In this document: positions 1 to 11,576 of the stretch, piece by piece | Layout of the letters: every line of letters starts with the position of its first letter | Numbering within the stretch: the stretch's first letter is position 1 | DNA from: Lytechinus variegatus | Lineage: Eukaryota; Echinodermata; Echinoidea; Temnopleuroida; Toxopneustidae | Direction: 5' to 3' | NCBI RefSeq assembly: GCF_018143015.1 | Contig: NC_054746.1 | Location: 30,221,129-30,285,128 of the forward strand | Length of the DNA stretch: 64,000 nt | Notes under the pieces: model-generated | The model's input: the letters and a program-made list of their open reading frames with translations, nothing else | What the model was told of the DNA's origin: nothing | Databases searched by the model: none | Program-made: the position numbers and the translations under genes

Positions 1-1378
1 AGCGTTGTCGGTAAGAACTAAAAAAAAAAAACTTTTTTTTTAGATATTTGGTGCTGCTGTGTTTGCCTTACGAAACAGTAGTTTTTCTTTATTTTTTTAT
101 TGCCAGGTCCGACTATTTTATTATTTTGCCAACTAATGGTTAACGCAGCTAACCAATGATTAATAACATGTTAAGTTTGGTAACAAACGAGGAATAAGTA
201 AATATTTGTATCCGCTGTGTCGCCCATTGATCTGTTTGCGAATAAACACTTTAAATGGGGGCGACCGGGCGAACATCGATAAACAAATTTCTTACATTTT
301 CAGAACTTAAAAGAAATCAAAGATAATCTTATAGTCAGTTGAAATTACGCTGGATAAATACAAATATTTAAGAGGCATACGAGTTGATCATTATCAAGTT
401 TAAAATGCATAGGGAGCGAGATAAGAGAGCTACGAATATTTGATAAATCTTGTTTTGTTAGATCTTGAAACTGTTCAGTAATTTTCATAATGTCATTTTT
501 TTTCATTGTTAAAATGATTAATGCTAACACGAAATATTTATTTAGCACTTAAGGAAGAACATACTTTTGCGCCGGCAGAGTTCATGTAAAGAAGTTTACA
601 TTACTTTTCTTCTCTCAGGTAATCACTGAATTATACAACTATTCTTTATTATTATTTTTGTAGAAAAAGGGTACATGCTAATTATTGAAAAGGAAACACG
701 AACTTTGCAAGTTCGATCCACCATTGTCCACTATTCAATAACTTTTATATTTGTTTGATCATGATGGTAAAGTGTTCTTTAAAAAATCAATGATGACTTA
801 AAAAAACTTTTAGAACGCCCTCTGATGATCAGTTGTACTGGCAAAATATCAAACTAAGCACTTTTTTTTTCTCTAAGATTATAGAGGATTCTAAATTCGG
901 GTCAATAGTTCCATAAAGTCCTGTAAATTAAGGCGTAAACAACTTTATAATTATGCCTATATACATATTATGTTTCATACACACTTCACACACACATACA
1001 CCCACACACACGTACTCACTAACAGATTTTCAAAATGACCCCTAAAGCTATTTGTCAGAAATTGCCAATTCATGTACGCTATTCCCACCTTCTTCCTGGT
1101 ACATTTAATTCCAATGGGAAGTATTAAACAGGTCCCGATTTATCAAAAATAATATCTAGATAGCACAAAAACCAACATTCTGAAAATAATAATAATAAAA
1201 ATATTTAAAAAATATCTAATTCCCTTAATAATTTGTTGCCCCTTTTCTTTATAAATTTGTACCACGTTTATTCTGGTCGTGCTTTGCTATGTACATCTAT
1301 ATAGTTGAGTGAAAGCTTATTATTCTATAGCTCCCTTTTCCATTAGTAACCAACCTCTCTCTTTGCCCGACATTGCAG
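1..1378. other. Upstream sequence / intron 1 of GH1 gene A
   Basis: AT-rich sequence without any recognisable exon. It contains a CA-rich microsatellite around 978-1016 and several A/T runs. The GH1 first exon (signal peptide plus the segment ending CDSY) is not found here on either strand, so this is probably intron 1 of gene A with exon 1 beyond the left edge. The alternative is that gene A has lost its first exon. In genes B and C the corresponding intron is only about 540-560 bp, so intron 1 of A must be longer than 1.37 kb. Confidence 0.5.
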
Positions 1379-3128
1379 CTATAAGGAAGATGTTGCTCTG
1401 ATGAAGGCCATGGGTTTAGAATACTATCGCTTCTCCATCTCCTGGGCGCGCATCCTTCCTAATGGAACCATAAACAACATCAACGAGCCTGGTATCGCTT
1501 TCTACAATAACCTAATCGATGAGATGGCTGCGAATGGTGTTAAGGCTATGGTCACCCTCTACCACTGGGATCTTCCTCAAGCTCTGCAGGACATTGGTGG
1601 ATGGGATACCCCAGACATCGTACAGCATTTCAAAGACTATGCCGAGCTCTGCTTTCAGAGGTTCGGGGATCGAGTCCCTCTGTGGATCACATTCAATGAA
1701 CCTTGGATCGTGTCTCTCTTCGGGTATGGTACCGGACAGTTTGCTCCAGGAATCTCAGAGATTGCAGCGGCTCCTTACAGAGCCACCCACAATATCCTTA
1801 AATCCCATGCCGAAGCCTACCACGTATACAATGACACCTACAGACTTAGCCAGGTATTTACACAATTCTTTCGTAAAGACAGTCGAAACTTTCACGTTCT
1901 TTTGATATGGTGATGACCACAATAATGCCTGAATAATACAACCACATTTCTTTCCCCGTCCCAATCTTATTTTCTGTGATCATTAAGTATTATTTACTTT
2001 TTTATGAAGATGACATTTTGTTTTATTCTGTTTGATATTATGATGTTTTGTTCTAAAATACAAGCAATGAAGCTTCAAGCATACCATGCTTTTGACAAAC
2101 ATTCCATGACGACTCTTTGAACAGTATTTATGATCTTTTCTTACAGGGAGGAGAAATTGGAATAACTCTGAACTCTGATTGGTCAGAACCACTGGACAGG
2201 ACGAACCAGACCAGTTTGGATGCATCTGATAGAGCTCTTCAGTTCAACCTTGGTTGGTTTGCTCATCCAGTCTTCAAAGGTGACTACCCTGAGATCATGA
2301 AGACCAAGATCGCCAAGAAGAGCGCTGCCCAAGGATTCAACGAATCTCGACTGCCTGAATTCACAGCAGAAGAGATAGAAAGGATTATAGGAACTAGTGA
2401 CTTCTTTGGTTTGAATCATTATACTTCTAACTATGCATTCGCTGTCCCAGAATACCTTTCCAACCCTCCCAGCTACTGGACCGATTCAGATGTGGGTTCA
2501 TACCAGGATCAAAGTTGGCCTGGTTCTGGATCTAGCTGGTTGAAGATCGTTCCATGGGGCCTTCGCAATCTTGTGAATTGGATCTATGAAGAGTATGGAG
2601 TACCCATCTACGTGACGGAGAATGGCGTTTCCACATCTGACATCTACGAACTTGATGACGAAATCAGACAAAACTATTACAGAGCTTACATCAACGAACT
2701 CCTAAAGGGTAATAAACATAACAATATCTTATAGGCATATTGCATTTCGAATTCAATATAATACAGGGCCTACCCCAAACACACTGAAAATATTGTTCTT
2801 GTATATTGAACAAGTCATTATACAGTTTTCCACCGCTCTATCTCCCTCTCCCTTTTCAGCTATCAATATGGACGGCGTTGACGTCAGAGGCTATACAGCA
2901 TGGTCACTTCTGGATAACTTCGAGTGGGCTTCTGGTTACAGCGAACGTTTCGGACTTCATTACGTCAACTTCTCAGATCCAGCTCGACCTCGAGAAGCCA
3001 AACAATCATCTCGCGTTTTTGCAGAGATCATATCCAACAATGGCTTTATCCAAGATGAGCAAGTCGCTACACCTGCCAATGGTAATTTTCTTGGACTTGG
3101 TTTTTCTATATTTTGTCAATATAGGTGA
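1379..3128 (+). CDS. GH1 family beta-glycosidase, gene A (5'-partial)
   Basis: Lactase-phlorizin hydrolase / beta-glucosidase-like enzyme that would hydrolyse beta-glucosides or beta-galactosides. Exons 1379-1853 (475 nt, enters phase 2), 2147-2708 (562 nt, phase 0 to 1), and 2860 to either 3081 (donor GTAATT) or the in-frame stop ending at 3128. The 475- and 562-nt exons match those of gene B exactly. Seen: acid/base motif TFNEP (Glu codon 1698-1700), nucleophile motif YVTENG (Glu codon 2618-2620), substrate-site signature [22 protein letters not shown] in pieces around 2893-2958, and sequons NQT and NES. The first exon with the signal peptide lies outside the window. If translation ends at 3128 the tail is [15 protein letters not shown], too short to be a clear anchor. 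If the 3081 donor is used, the frame continues into the ZP exons at 4538. Enzyme family is certain; substrate and 3' end are not. Confidence 0.88.
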
Positions 3129-3865
3129 CTATGGCGTATACTAATTCTTTGTAGACTGTGGATCAAAATTTTGTACTTGAAATATGGAACTTTTACTTCA
3201 CGTCAATGCATGATCATATTTTAACTTATTCATGTTATTGGGCATGTAATAATCTCTTTTGTAAGCATAAACCGTGGACTTACTATTAATTGTGTTGTCC
3301 AAACAACCTGAAATCTATTGAGAACATCCCAGTCCTAAGTAAGTGCATTCCATGATCAATTCCTGCTCCCTACAAACCATCGAGTAGAAAGCCGAATGAC
3401 ATATGCCCCGACAGACATAAATTTACACACATATAACAATTTCATAAATAAATAAATCCTCGCTAATGAATGGCATCAATGCACCAAGTACACCACCGCC
3501 ATCGCGCGGTGAAAACCAGCGACGTCGTCACCTTGTACTGTGACGAGCTGTATGATGATACAGTGTTATCGGAATAGTTGCCATAATAAAAAAAACAATA
3601 GGAAGGCCTCACAAAGAACTATCCCTGACTAACATAGGGAATATACCAATAAATCCACTTTATTCTAGATACTCGCTTAAAAAAAATGGTAGAGTATTTC
3701 AAATACTTCCCTTCAAATGCAAAACGTGCTTGGTCATGAGAGCTACTGCCGCACAGTGTGAAGAAAATGTTCGCCTATAGGGCAAACGGTATACATGTAA
3801 TTGGTCGGGAGTGTGTGATACAACCTATTATACTTTTAAAGGGCAAACTTCCATAGCGTATTTAC
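3129..3865. other. Sequence between GH1 gene A and the ZP exons, no start exon seen
   Basis: Non-coding. I searched here for a signal-peptide exon that could start the ZP gene independently and found none. Together with the fold-back element at 3866-4472 it forms either the intergenic gap or a 1,456-bp intron joining GH1 to ZP. Confidence 0.5.
3447..3456 (+). terminator. Candidate polyadenylation signals after GH1 gene A
   Basis: Two overlapping AATAAA hexamers (3447-3452 and 3451-3456) lie about 320 bp after the in-frame stop at 3128. They could end a GH1-only transcript. AATAAA is frequent by chance in such AT-rich DNA, so this is only suggestive. Confidence 0.35.
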
Positions 3866-4472
3866 TTAAAGGTCAAGTCCACCTCAGAAAAATGTTGATT
3901 TAAATCAATAGAAAAAAATCAGACAAGCACAATGCTGAAAATTTCATCAAAATCGGATGTAAAATAAGAAAGTTATGACATTTCAAAGTTTCACTTATTT
4001 TCAACAAAATAGTTATATGAACGAGCCAGTTACATCCAAATGAGAGAGCCGATGACGTCACTCACTCACTATTTTTTTGTTTTTTATTGTTTGAATTATA
4101 CAATATTTCAATTTTTACGAATTTGATGATTAGGACCTCTGCCTGAAGCACAAAATGTTAAAATAATGGAATTCCACGTGTGCAGGGAGGAATGAAACTT
4201 CATTTCACATGACAATGACGAGAAAATCAAAATATTTCATATTTCATATGATAAAATACAAAAGAAATAGTGAGTGAGTGATGTCATCAACTCTCTCATT
4301 TGGATGTAACTGGCTCGTTCATACAACTATTTTGTTGAAAATAAGCGAAACTTTAAATGCCATAACTTTCTTATTTTACATCCGATTTTGATGAAATTTT
4401 CAGTGTTATGCTTGTTGAATTTTTCTCTTTTTATTCAAATCAAGTTTTTGTTGGGGTGGACTTGTCCTTTAA
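3866..4472 (+). mobile_element. Fold-back (inverted-repeat) element, copy 1
   Basis: Ends TTAAAGGTCAAGTCCACC and, inverted, TTAAAGGACAAGTCCACC. Nearly the whole element is palindromic: the left arm (about 3866-4090) matches the inverse of the right arm (about 4250-4472), including the shared ATCCGATTTTGATGAAATTT segment, around a unique centre of about 150 bp. It has no coding capacity. Copies 2 (6971-7581) and 3 (52926-53534) are of nearly the same length. Confidence 0.85.
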
Positions 4473-4537
4473 TACTGTGTAAGGTATCTTGATATTTCAA
4501 TCTTATTGAAGAACTGTTCATACCACCACCGTTTCAG

Positions 4538-7500
4538 AGCTTGACACCGAAGGAATCATCCTGACCTGTACGGACACCGAAATGATTGTAGAGATTCCCA
4601 AGACTCTTCTAACTGGTGGCATGGTTGGTACCGATGTCCGTTTTGCCTTGGCGCCTGAAGACGATGAGGACTGCTGGGGAGTCGATGAAGTCAATGAATT
4701 CAACATGGACATCATTGAACTCACTACCAACCTCACAGGTTGTGGGACATCAGTATCGGTAATCATCATTCTTTTTATTACTTTGTTGTTTTTTGCTTAA
4801 GGAATAATGAACATACTAGTCCACCAACCTCTGATTGCCTCGAAGATCCTTATGGTATGAGCCATGACAGGTCCATCAATGCCGAAGAATTCCCGGTTTA
4901 GTTAGATTCGGTTCGATCATCGAAGTTATGTTGGTCATTACATTTTGCGGGAACTATTTAAATTAATCAGGTTATCATGCAGTGTGGGGAACATTACTCG
5001 GTAGTCTGGCCATGATAGGGAAGGAGAAAAAGATATGCCATCAAAACCTAAAACACCGTGTCCAGGAGTGAAATTAAGTAATCATCAGATAATATGCTCG
5101 TAACGAGTCTTGTGCCTTCCTCTGTTTCTATCTAATTTCTATATGTAGACAATAACCACAATTTCTTGGTAACTTTTTTTTCCAGGAATCTGCATCCGAA
5201 GAAACTTACACGAATCAAGTGGTCAGCCGTTACGGAGACGGGATCATCAGCCGTCTGTATGCCGTTGATATACCGTTGACGTGTTCGTACAACAGAAGCA
5301 AACGCGTGGAATCCGTACGCTACCAGTTGAGCGACTACACCATCGATAAGACTCTCGAGGAGAAAGGAGAATATTCTTTCTCTTTCGAGCTCTACACCGA
5401 TGATTCTTACAATGAAGTGGTCGAACGATATCCTCTGGTGATTGGACTCAACGAGGACCTCTACTTCGCTGCATCAGTGACGTCACTCGATGGAACTCTT
5501 GATCTGAGCATTCGATCATGCCGGGCAACACCCATGTCCCAATACGAGGATGACATTCGTTATGATTTCATCGTAGATGGGTAAGTGACGCGCAATGTTT
5601 TAATGATTTTTACGAGATCAAAGAAACGTAGTTGTACAATGTTCAAATTCCATTAAAGAAACTAAACAACGATACATCGCAAGGTGACTGAATTAATTCT
5701 TGTCCTGTGTGTAACGGTAGGATTTACATTTCCAATAATTCATATATAGAGAATAAATCTTCTTTTATAGTGGTTATTTTATGTTACCGAATAATAAATT
5801 TGTTATTCTTTTGCCCCTTTTCAGTTGTTCAGCGGATGGAATCGATACCAACATCACAAGACTAGATGATGGACATCGGGTCGGAGTTGAAATGAATACC
5901 TTCCGGTTCATTGATCAAGGAGATTTTGTAAGTCGCACGGCATCAATCAATCCACCAATTGACATTTTTGTAATGCAAACACGCGTCAATACCTTGACAG
6001 GACGATGTCCATGCACCAGGGGCGTCGATCCATTTTTCAGATTGGGGGGGGGCAAAATCATGAAACGCGCACATAGGCCTATCGTACACACACACACACA
6101 CCCTCACCCCCCCCAACACACACATATATATATATAGATATATATATATAAATATGTCATGAGAAAGAGACACATATCTCACAAACAAATTAATGCGAGC
6201 GCGAAGCGCGAGCTGAAATTTTTTAGTATACTGTCGTGAAAACAGGAAAAAGGCACCTCTTTATAGGACTTTTTGTAGTAACTCATGAGGAGGATGCATA
6301 TCTCACTACACAGATAATGCGAGTACCGAGAGCGAGCATAAATTTCTTTATATTCTGACCTGAAAGCTTGATATTCTAAGCATTTTTGTACCAATAAATA
6401 AGACAGGTATCTAGAAGAACAATAGATGCGAGGGCGAAGCGCGAGCTGAAAATTTTTACATTCCAATTGGAAAAGCTGACATTTTGAGCACGACTTTAAA
6501 TAAAGAACGAGTTGTGTATCTCAATCTCGCTTGCTGATTTCTTTGTAACATTACAATCTCATTTTATTTTTGCACTTATACGGAATTATTGGGGGGGGGC
6601 AAAACGATATGTTTGCCCCCCCCCAATATTTTCATTGGTGGGGCGATCGCCCCCCTGCCCCCCCGGATCGACGCCTCTGCCATGCACTATAATTAAGCTC
6701 TCAACAATGTATTAGTGTGTATGCAATGTTATCTTTCTACATGGATTTCATTGTACCAATACTACCAACTTTATAAAACTTTATAATAACAGTAGGGTCT
6801 GTGACTCGAATTATTTTTTAATTCAAAATGTAAAACATGTGTATTTGCTCATTTCATTTCTTTGATGTGACATCAATCAACAGTTATTTTCCGTCTCACC
6901 GTATATTGCATTTCTGTACATTTTTTAGGGGTTCACATTGTTCCATCGATATAGACAGTCTACCAAGTAGTTAAAGGACAAGTCCACCCCCAACAAAAAC
7001 TTGATTTGAATAAAAAGAGAAAAATTCAACAAGCACAACACTGAAAATTTCATCAAAATCGGATTTAAATAAGAAAGTTATGGCATTTTCAAGTTTCGCT
7101 TACTTTCAACAAAACAGTTTTATGAACGAGCCAGTTACATCCAAATGAGAGAGCTGATGACATCACTCACTCACTATTTCTTTTGTATTTTATTATATGA
7201 AATATGAAATATTTTGATTTTCTCGTCATTGTCATGTGAAATGAAGTTTCAGTCCTACCTAAACAAGTGGAATTCCATTATTTTAACATTTTGTGCTTCA
7301 GGCAAGGAGGTCCTAATTGTCAAATTCGTAAAAATTGAAATATTGTATAATTCAAACAATAAAAAACAAAAGAAATAGTCAGTGAGTGACATCATCGAGT
7401 CTCTCATTTGGATGTAACAGGCTCGTTCATACAACTATTTTGTTAAAAATTAGCGAAATTTTGAAATGTCATAACTTTCTTATTTTACATCCGATTTTGA

Positions 7501-8517
7501 TGAAATTTTCAGCATTGTACTTGTCTGATTTTTCTCTATTGATTGAAATCAACATTTTTCTGAGGTGGACTTGACCTTTAAGATTGGGGAGACATTTGCA
7601 TTACAAAACATTTGCCAAGCCCGAAAAGAGAGATATATGTATAAAAAAGGATAACGGTCGACAATTTCATTATAAAACATTTAGTTCTCTCGGGAGTTTG
7701 TATGGCCTTGTATTGATGTTGGGGATAATTTTTTTTGTAAAACCTGTAATTGATCTTTTACTTTTTTAACTGTTCAGGTTTACATTCATTGCAACCTGTT
7801 GGTCTGTGACTCGGAGAACACGGATTCTGTCTGTAACGATGACAACTGTGAAAGCGATGCAGCAAGTCGCAGACGTCGTGATGTTAGTATCAACGAACAA
7901 AATACAAGACGCTTTACCCGTGGGCCGATTCGCCTCGTTCGTGCGGCTCCGGAGAAGAAAACAATCTCACGTCTGCAGTTCAATGAAAACGGTAATTTTG
8001 GGCATATCCATTTGAATGTGTAGCTAGAGCAGGGAAACGATTTACGAAATGACTTGTCGGACGTTTTATCTGACAATGGCTGTTAAGTCACGAACGTGTT
8101 TGATGTCATCAAAACAAATGATATTCTAAGTCGAGGCTTGTGGAAACTCATATCTAAAAATTGCTTGTCATAATTTGTGATAAGTTAGCCTCGACTCGGT
8201 AATTTGCACAATACAATATTTTTTTAGTACAGCTTACTCGTATGATAATTTCAATTGTACATTTTGTATTCATTATCTTTCTTGTCACATTTTTTTCCCT
8301 CTACCATTTCAAAACAGATACACCTGGTCTTGCACCATCTCAGACCACTTTCAACCCCTGGATAATCGCTTCGGCTGCCATGGCAATGGTTGTCATGCTA
8401 TTGGTTGCTATGATGTTCATGGTAATGCGAAAGTTGAACAAAATGACAGCAGCACCTTCACGACGTGAATGCCTCAAAGAAGAGTCTGCACATCTCTTGT
8501 CCGATGACCAAGAATGA
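4538..8517 (+). CDS. ZP (zona pellucida) domain transmembrane protein, start exon not identified
   Basis: Five exons: 4538-4758, 5186-5580, 5825-5927, 7778-7991 and 8318-8517; all phases agree and give 376 residues up to a TGA. The ZP-N half has four Cys (ILTC, EDCWG, TGCG, LTCSYNRS). The ZP-C half has the typical IRSC, DGCSADG and VYIHCNLLVC pattern. A furin-type site SRRRRD (Arg codons 7868-7879) follows, then a transmembrane helix (about 8358-8432) and a cytoplasmic tail of about 30 residues ending SDDQE. This is the standard layout of a ZP protein that is cleaved and polymerises into extracellular filaments or matrix. The first exon starts right at the ZP domain in phase 1 and no signal-peptide exon is visible upstream, so the N-terminal part must come from elsewhere. 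The nearest phase-compatible source is GH1 gene A (donor at 3081/3082). AATAAA at 8816-8821 and 8894-8899 could end the transcript. Confidence 0.85.
6017..6679 (+). mobile_element. hAT-like non-autonomous DNA transposon with 8-bp target duplication
   Basis: A 663-bp element whose ends CAGGGGCGTCGATCC and (inverted) CAGAGGCGTCGATCC form terminal inverted repeats. It is flanked on both sides by the identical octamer CCATGCAC (6009-6016 and 6680-6687), as expected for hAT insertion. Inside are a CA/TA microsatellite and three diverged units of about 110-125 bp, each with a GCGAGCGCGAAGCGCGAGC-like box (about 6193, 6318 and 6428), then G/C runs near the right end. No transposase. It sits in the intron between ZP exons 3 and 4. 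Confidence 0.85.
6971..7581 (-). mobile_element. Fold-back element, copy 2 (opposite orientation to copy 1)
   Basis: Ends TTAAAGGACAAGTCCACC and, inverted, TTAAAGGTCAAGTCCACC. Its unique centre is the reverse complement of that in copy 1, so the two copies lie in opposite orientation on either side of ZP exons 1-3. It occupies the same intron as the hAT-like element, just upstream of ZP exon 4. Confidence 0.85.
8028..8200. repeat. MITE fragment and small hairpin in ZP intron
   Basis: The string GACTTGTCGGACGTTTTATC (8051-8070) matches the arm of the MITE at about 18280-18440. Next to it an inverted pair AAGTCGAGGCT / AGCCTCGACT (about 8129 and 8187) could form a hairpin. Low-value remnants of inverted-repeat elements. 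Confidence 0.4.
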
Positions 8518-9245
8518 CGTCATCATTCCATACTGATCAACAGAACAACCCTCAAATTTAGAATTTAATAACATAGTTTTTTCGTATATGTTATGTTAAA
8601 ACAACAACTGGATACATGGATGGCTAGCGAGTGTTTAAATTCTGAAAATACAACAAATATAATATATATATATGTTCTTTGACCATTCAACTAACATGCC
8701 GTTGATTTTTAGCGTTAGTTACAACTGGTTAAAAAAGCCAAAAGAAGAATACATATATTTCATCATCAATTATCTTTATGTAAATGATGAATAATACTAA
8801 ACGATTACCCATAATAATAAAAAAAGCAACGGAACTGTGTAGTTAACATTTCTTCTTGTAGAATAATGAAAGGTAGGATTGATACATTTTTTGAATAAAA
8901 AAAGTAAATAACCAATTTGAAGTCATTAATTATTCATTCTGATAATGAGACAGGGATAGTGGAATAAGAGAGCGGTTGAGAGAGAGAGAGAGAGAGAGAA
9001 AGACGAGGGAGGGGCGGAGATAATTACAACCGAATCGATAAGCACATGAGCGTTCAGAATATGTGTGTGTGTTTTAGAAAAAGGGCGAAATTCGCGAAGG
9101 AAATTGGTAGGTTCATGGAATATTATCCCGTATTTATAGTAAAAGATTTTGCGCGATTTAAAAATTACTTTTTGAAGAACATATTTTCTTCGGTTGCACT
9201 TGTTCAGGGGATAAAATGTGCGTGTATCATCGGACCCCACTGACG
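8518..9245. other. 3' flank of ZP gene, no gene seen
   Basis: AT-rich, with candidate AATAAA signals at 8816-8821 and 8894-8899 and a short GA microsatellite around 8977-9000. No coding similarity recognised. Confidence 0.45.
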
Positions 9246-9390
9246 TTCGTTAACTTCCCAGATCATGCTCGACCCCGATAAACCAAACGATCAGCCTGTG
9301 AAGTCGCACAGATCATATCTAAAACTGGCTTTATCAAAGACGAACAAATCACTACACCTGAAAATTGTTGGTACCTCTTCTTGGAAAGTT
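9246..9390 (+). pseudogene. GH1 last-exon relic
   Basis: The nucleotide sequence aligns with gene A's last exon from about 2964 to 3095: matching stretches include CAGATCATATC, TGGCTTTATC, ACACCTGA and the end TTCTTGG. The expected protein NFSDPARP...[13 protein letters not shown] is broken by frameshifts and small gaps, and the 5' part of the exon ([11 protein letters not shown] region) is absent. No catalytic exon lies nearby. This is a decayed duplicate of gene A's 3' part, stranded about 0.7 kb behind the ZP region. A hydrophobic stretch further on (around 9440-9480) weakly recalls gene B's tail but is not convincing. Confidence 0.75.
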
Positions 9391-10510
9391 CAAACTTGAA
9401 GTTGAAACTTATGTACAGAGAGATGGGGACCAAAATATGAGCGAGCACTTGTTTCTTCTTTTTGCTGCATTCACTTGCCTTCAAATGCCTTGTAAGACAT
9501 ATTCCAAAATATCAATGATAGTTTATATTATGTGTGTGTGTGTGGGGGGGGGGGTGACATAACCGGATTACTAATATGAATATCGCATAGGTTTTGTATA
9601 TTTAAATTCAAAATGTTTTATTTTCTTAGTAAAAGCATACATAAGAAAACATGATGAAAAGTTAAAATGCATGCATTACACATCGATGTATACGCCTGAA
9701 ATACTCAGGGGGTGATGGCAGCCAAAAAGGAAAATATAATTCTACTAAGGGCGACCGATTTACGAAATATGAACTATAAATATAACAATGCAATAATAAC
9801 ATATACCGTATCGGAGTGTATGATATTACTTTTATATACATCGACATACATATAAATGTCTTGTCCAAAAACGATGAAAGCAATATTTTTCCTATTTCTA
9901 CATCTACTTTAGATAACTCTTTGACTGAAAAAATGATAAAATAAACGAATTCTTCTCTCCGCTGCTACCAAATCTCATTTGACAATCGAACGCTTGAAAA
10001 GGTAATGTGAATATAATAGAATGATTCTCTCTTTCCATCGTCTGAATCAGATACCCAATATCGAGCTACAACCCAGACTGTTTCCACACTATGGGTAATG
10101 ACTATCATGTCAAGTTTATTGTATTGTGTTTCATATGAAGGACCTATCATACCATGATTAGATTATAGGTTCATCGAGGGTTTATGAGGAGCAGCTCGAA
10201 GGTGACGTCATTAGGTCAAGTTAATATAGTATATTTCTTCTCTACTTGAAAATGGCGCCTTTTTAAAGGTATAAATCTTTTGTGATTGTCATTGTGTGTT
10301 CCGGCCTATAACTCACTGTACATGCTGTAGCTGAGTGTTCATAAGCATTAATCTGTTTTAGAACGGTCTTTACGTTTAATTTTTACTTGATTCTCGCAAA
10401 GAATTGAATTCGAACATACAACTTTAATATTATGCTTTTGTGTGTGCGCATTCTATAAAGTTTGGGATATACATGTAGTCCAAGCCTAGTCACAACACAT
10501 TTGTTAACAT
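9391..10510. other. Intergenic, nothing recognised
   Basis: AT-rich sequence with a TG/G tract at about 9531-9554. No exon, RNA gene or repeat that I can name. Confidence 0.4.
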
Positions 10511-10721
10511 ACACAGTAAAAAAACATACAACGCTGTTTACTATAATAAACCTTACAGAAACTGTTTAAACAAGTGTTTAAATCTTAAGCAACAAAGTTT
10601 AATTTTCAATATCCAATCTTCAATGAATTAGACATGATTGTTTAAATGGTTAAACAAATACTGTAAGGTTCATATATTAAACAGCGTTGTATAAAATCTT
10701 AAACAGCGTTCTTACTGTGTA
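10511..10721. mobile_element. MITE with ACACAGTAAAAA ends, copy 1
   Basis: About 210 bp, bounded by ACACAGTAAAAA and the inverse TTACTGTGTAC. Internal part shared with 11773-11991, e.g. CTTAAGCAACAAAGTTTAAT and ACAGCGTTGTATAAAATCTT. No coding capacity. Confidence 0.75.
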
Positions 10722-11576
10722 CAGAGAGTGACAGAGTGCAGTGTGTGGGAGAGAAGAGGGGGGGGGGAGAGCTAAATAATAAAGAGATGGTGCTGGATAT
10801 AGAGAAAGTGAGAAAGGAAGAGACCGAATTGGTTTATAGAAACTTTGACTATTATGAATGCCAAATGATAAAAGTTGAATAACCCTAGGCCATCCAATTC
10901 AATAGTCTTACAAGTCGTATAATAGTCATTATCCACCAACTGCCCACCCTTTTACCATAATACCGTTCCGTCTATGATTTTAAATTCCTCTTTATGCAAC
11001 TAGGACTGTTTGGAAGGAATGGTTATACACAGAGTGGTTATTGGCAAAATTTCGTACAACATGATAATATTATTTAACCATACCTTGGTCACTTGATGAA
11101 CAGGTCAATTACGAAATACCAGCAGAAGGAATCATGTTAGCATACTAGTAGTTGGTAATATACCAAAAAAATGTCAATTACTTAGTATTCATAGCTAGCT
11201 GTGTAAATAATTGATCTTAACCTTGGTAGGAGATGTTGTTTGATTTCAATATAATGTTAATTCTGAAGTATTAGGGGATGAAGCTCAAACGAAATATGAG
11301 ATATATCGAGCATAATTAGCTTTTCTCAATTATCTACTCCATCAAAAAACTCCTTTACGCCCTGATTACTGTTTACGGTGTTTTCGTAACCAATAACGTA
11401 AACTTTGAACCATTCGAATAAAAAAAAACAGATAATGATTTTAGAGTAATCCACAAACATACCGATAACCATTATGTTTGCACCAATTACCAAAAGAAAA
11501 TCAAAATCACGTGTTTGGAAGCATGAGTTTATTATGAAGGGGAACCTCAAAATAGGCCTGCTATTATTTTGAAAGC
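10722..11576. other. Intergenic, nothing recognised
   Basis: AT-rich DNA with a GA/G-rich tract near 10730-10770. No exon or RNA gene seen. Confidence 0.4.

Noticed and set aside
1-1378. First exon of GH1 gene A
   Set aside because: No sequence like FLYGTFP...[11 protein letters not shown] in any frame; the exon is outside the window or lost.
9400-9500. Extension of the GH1 relic into a gene-B-like hydrophobic tail
   Set aside because: Only a five-residue resemblance (AFTCL), compatible with chance.
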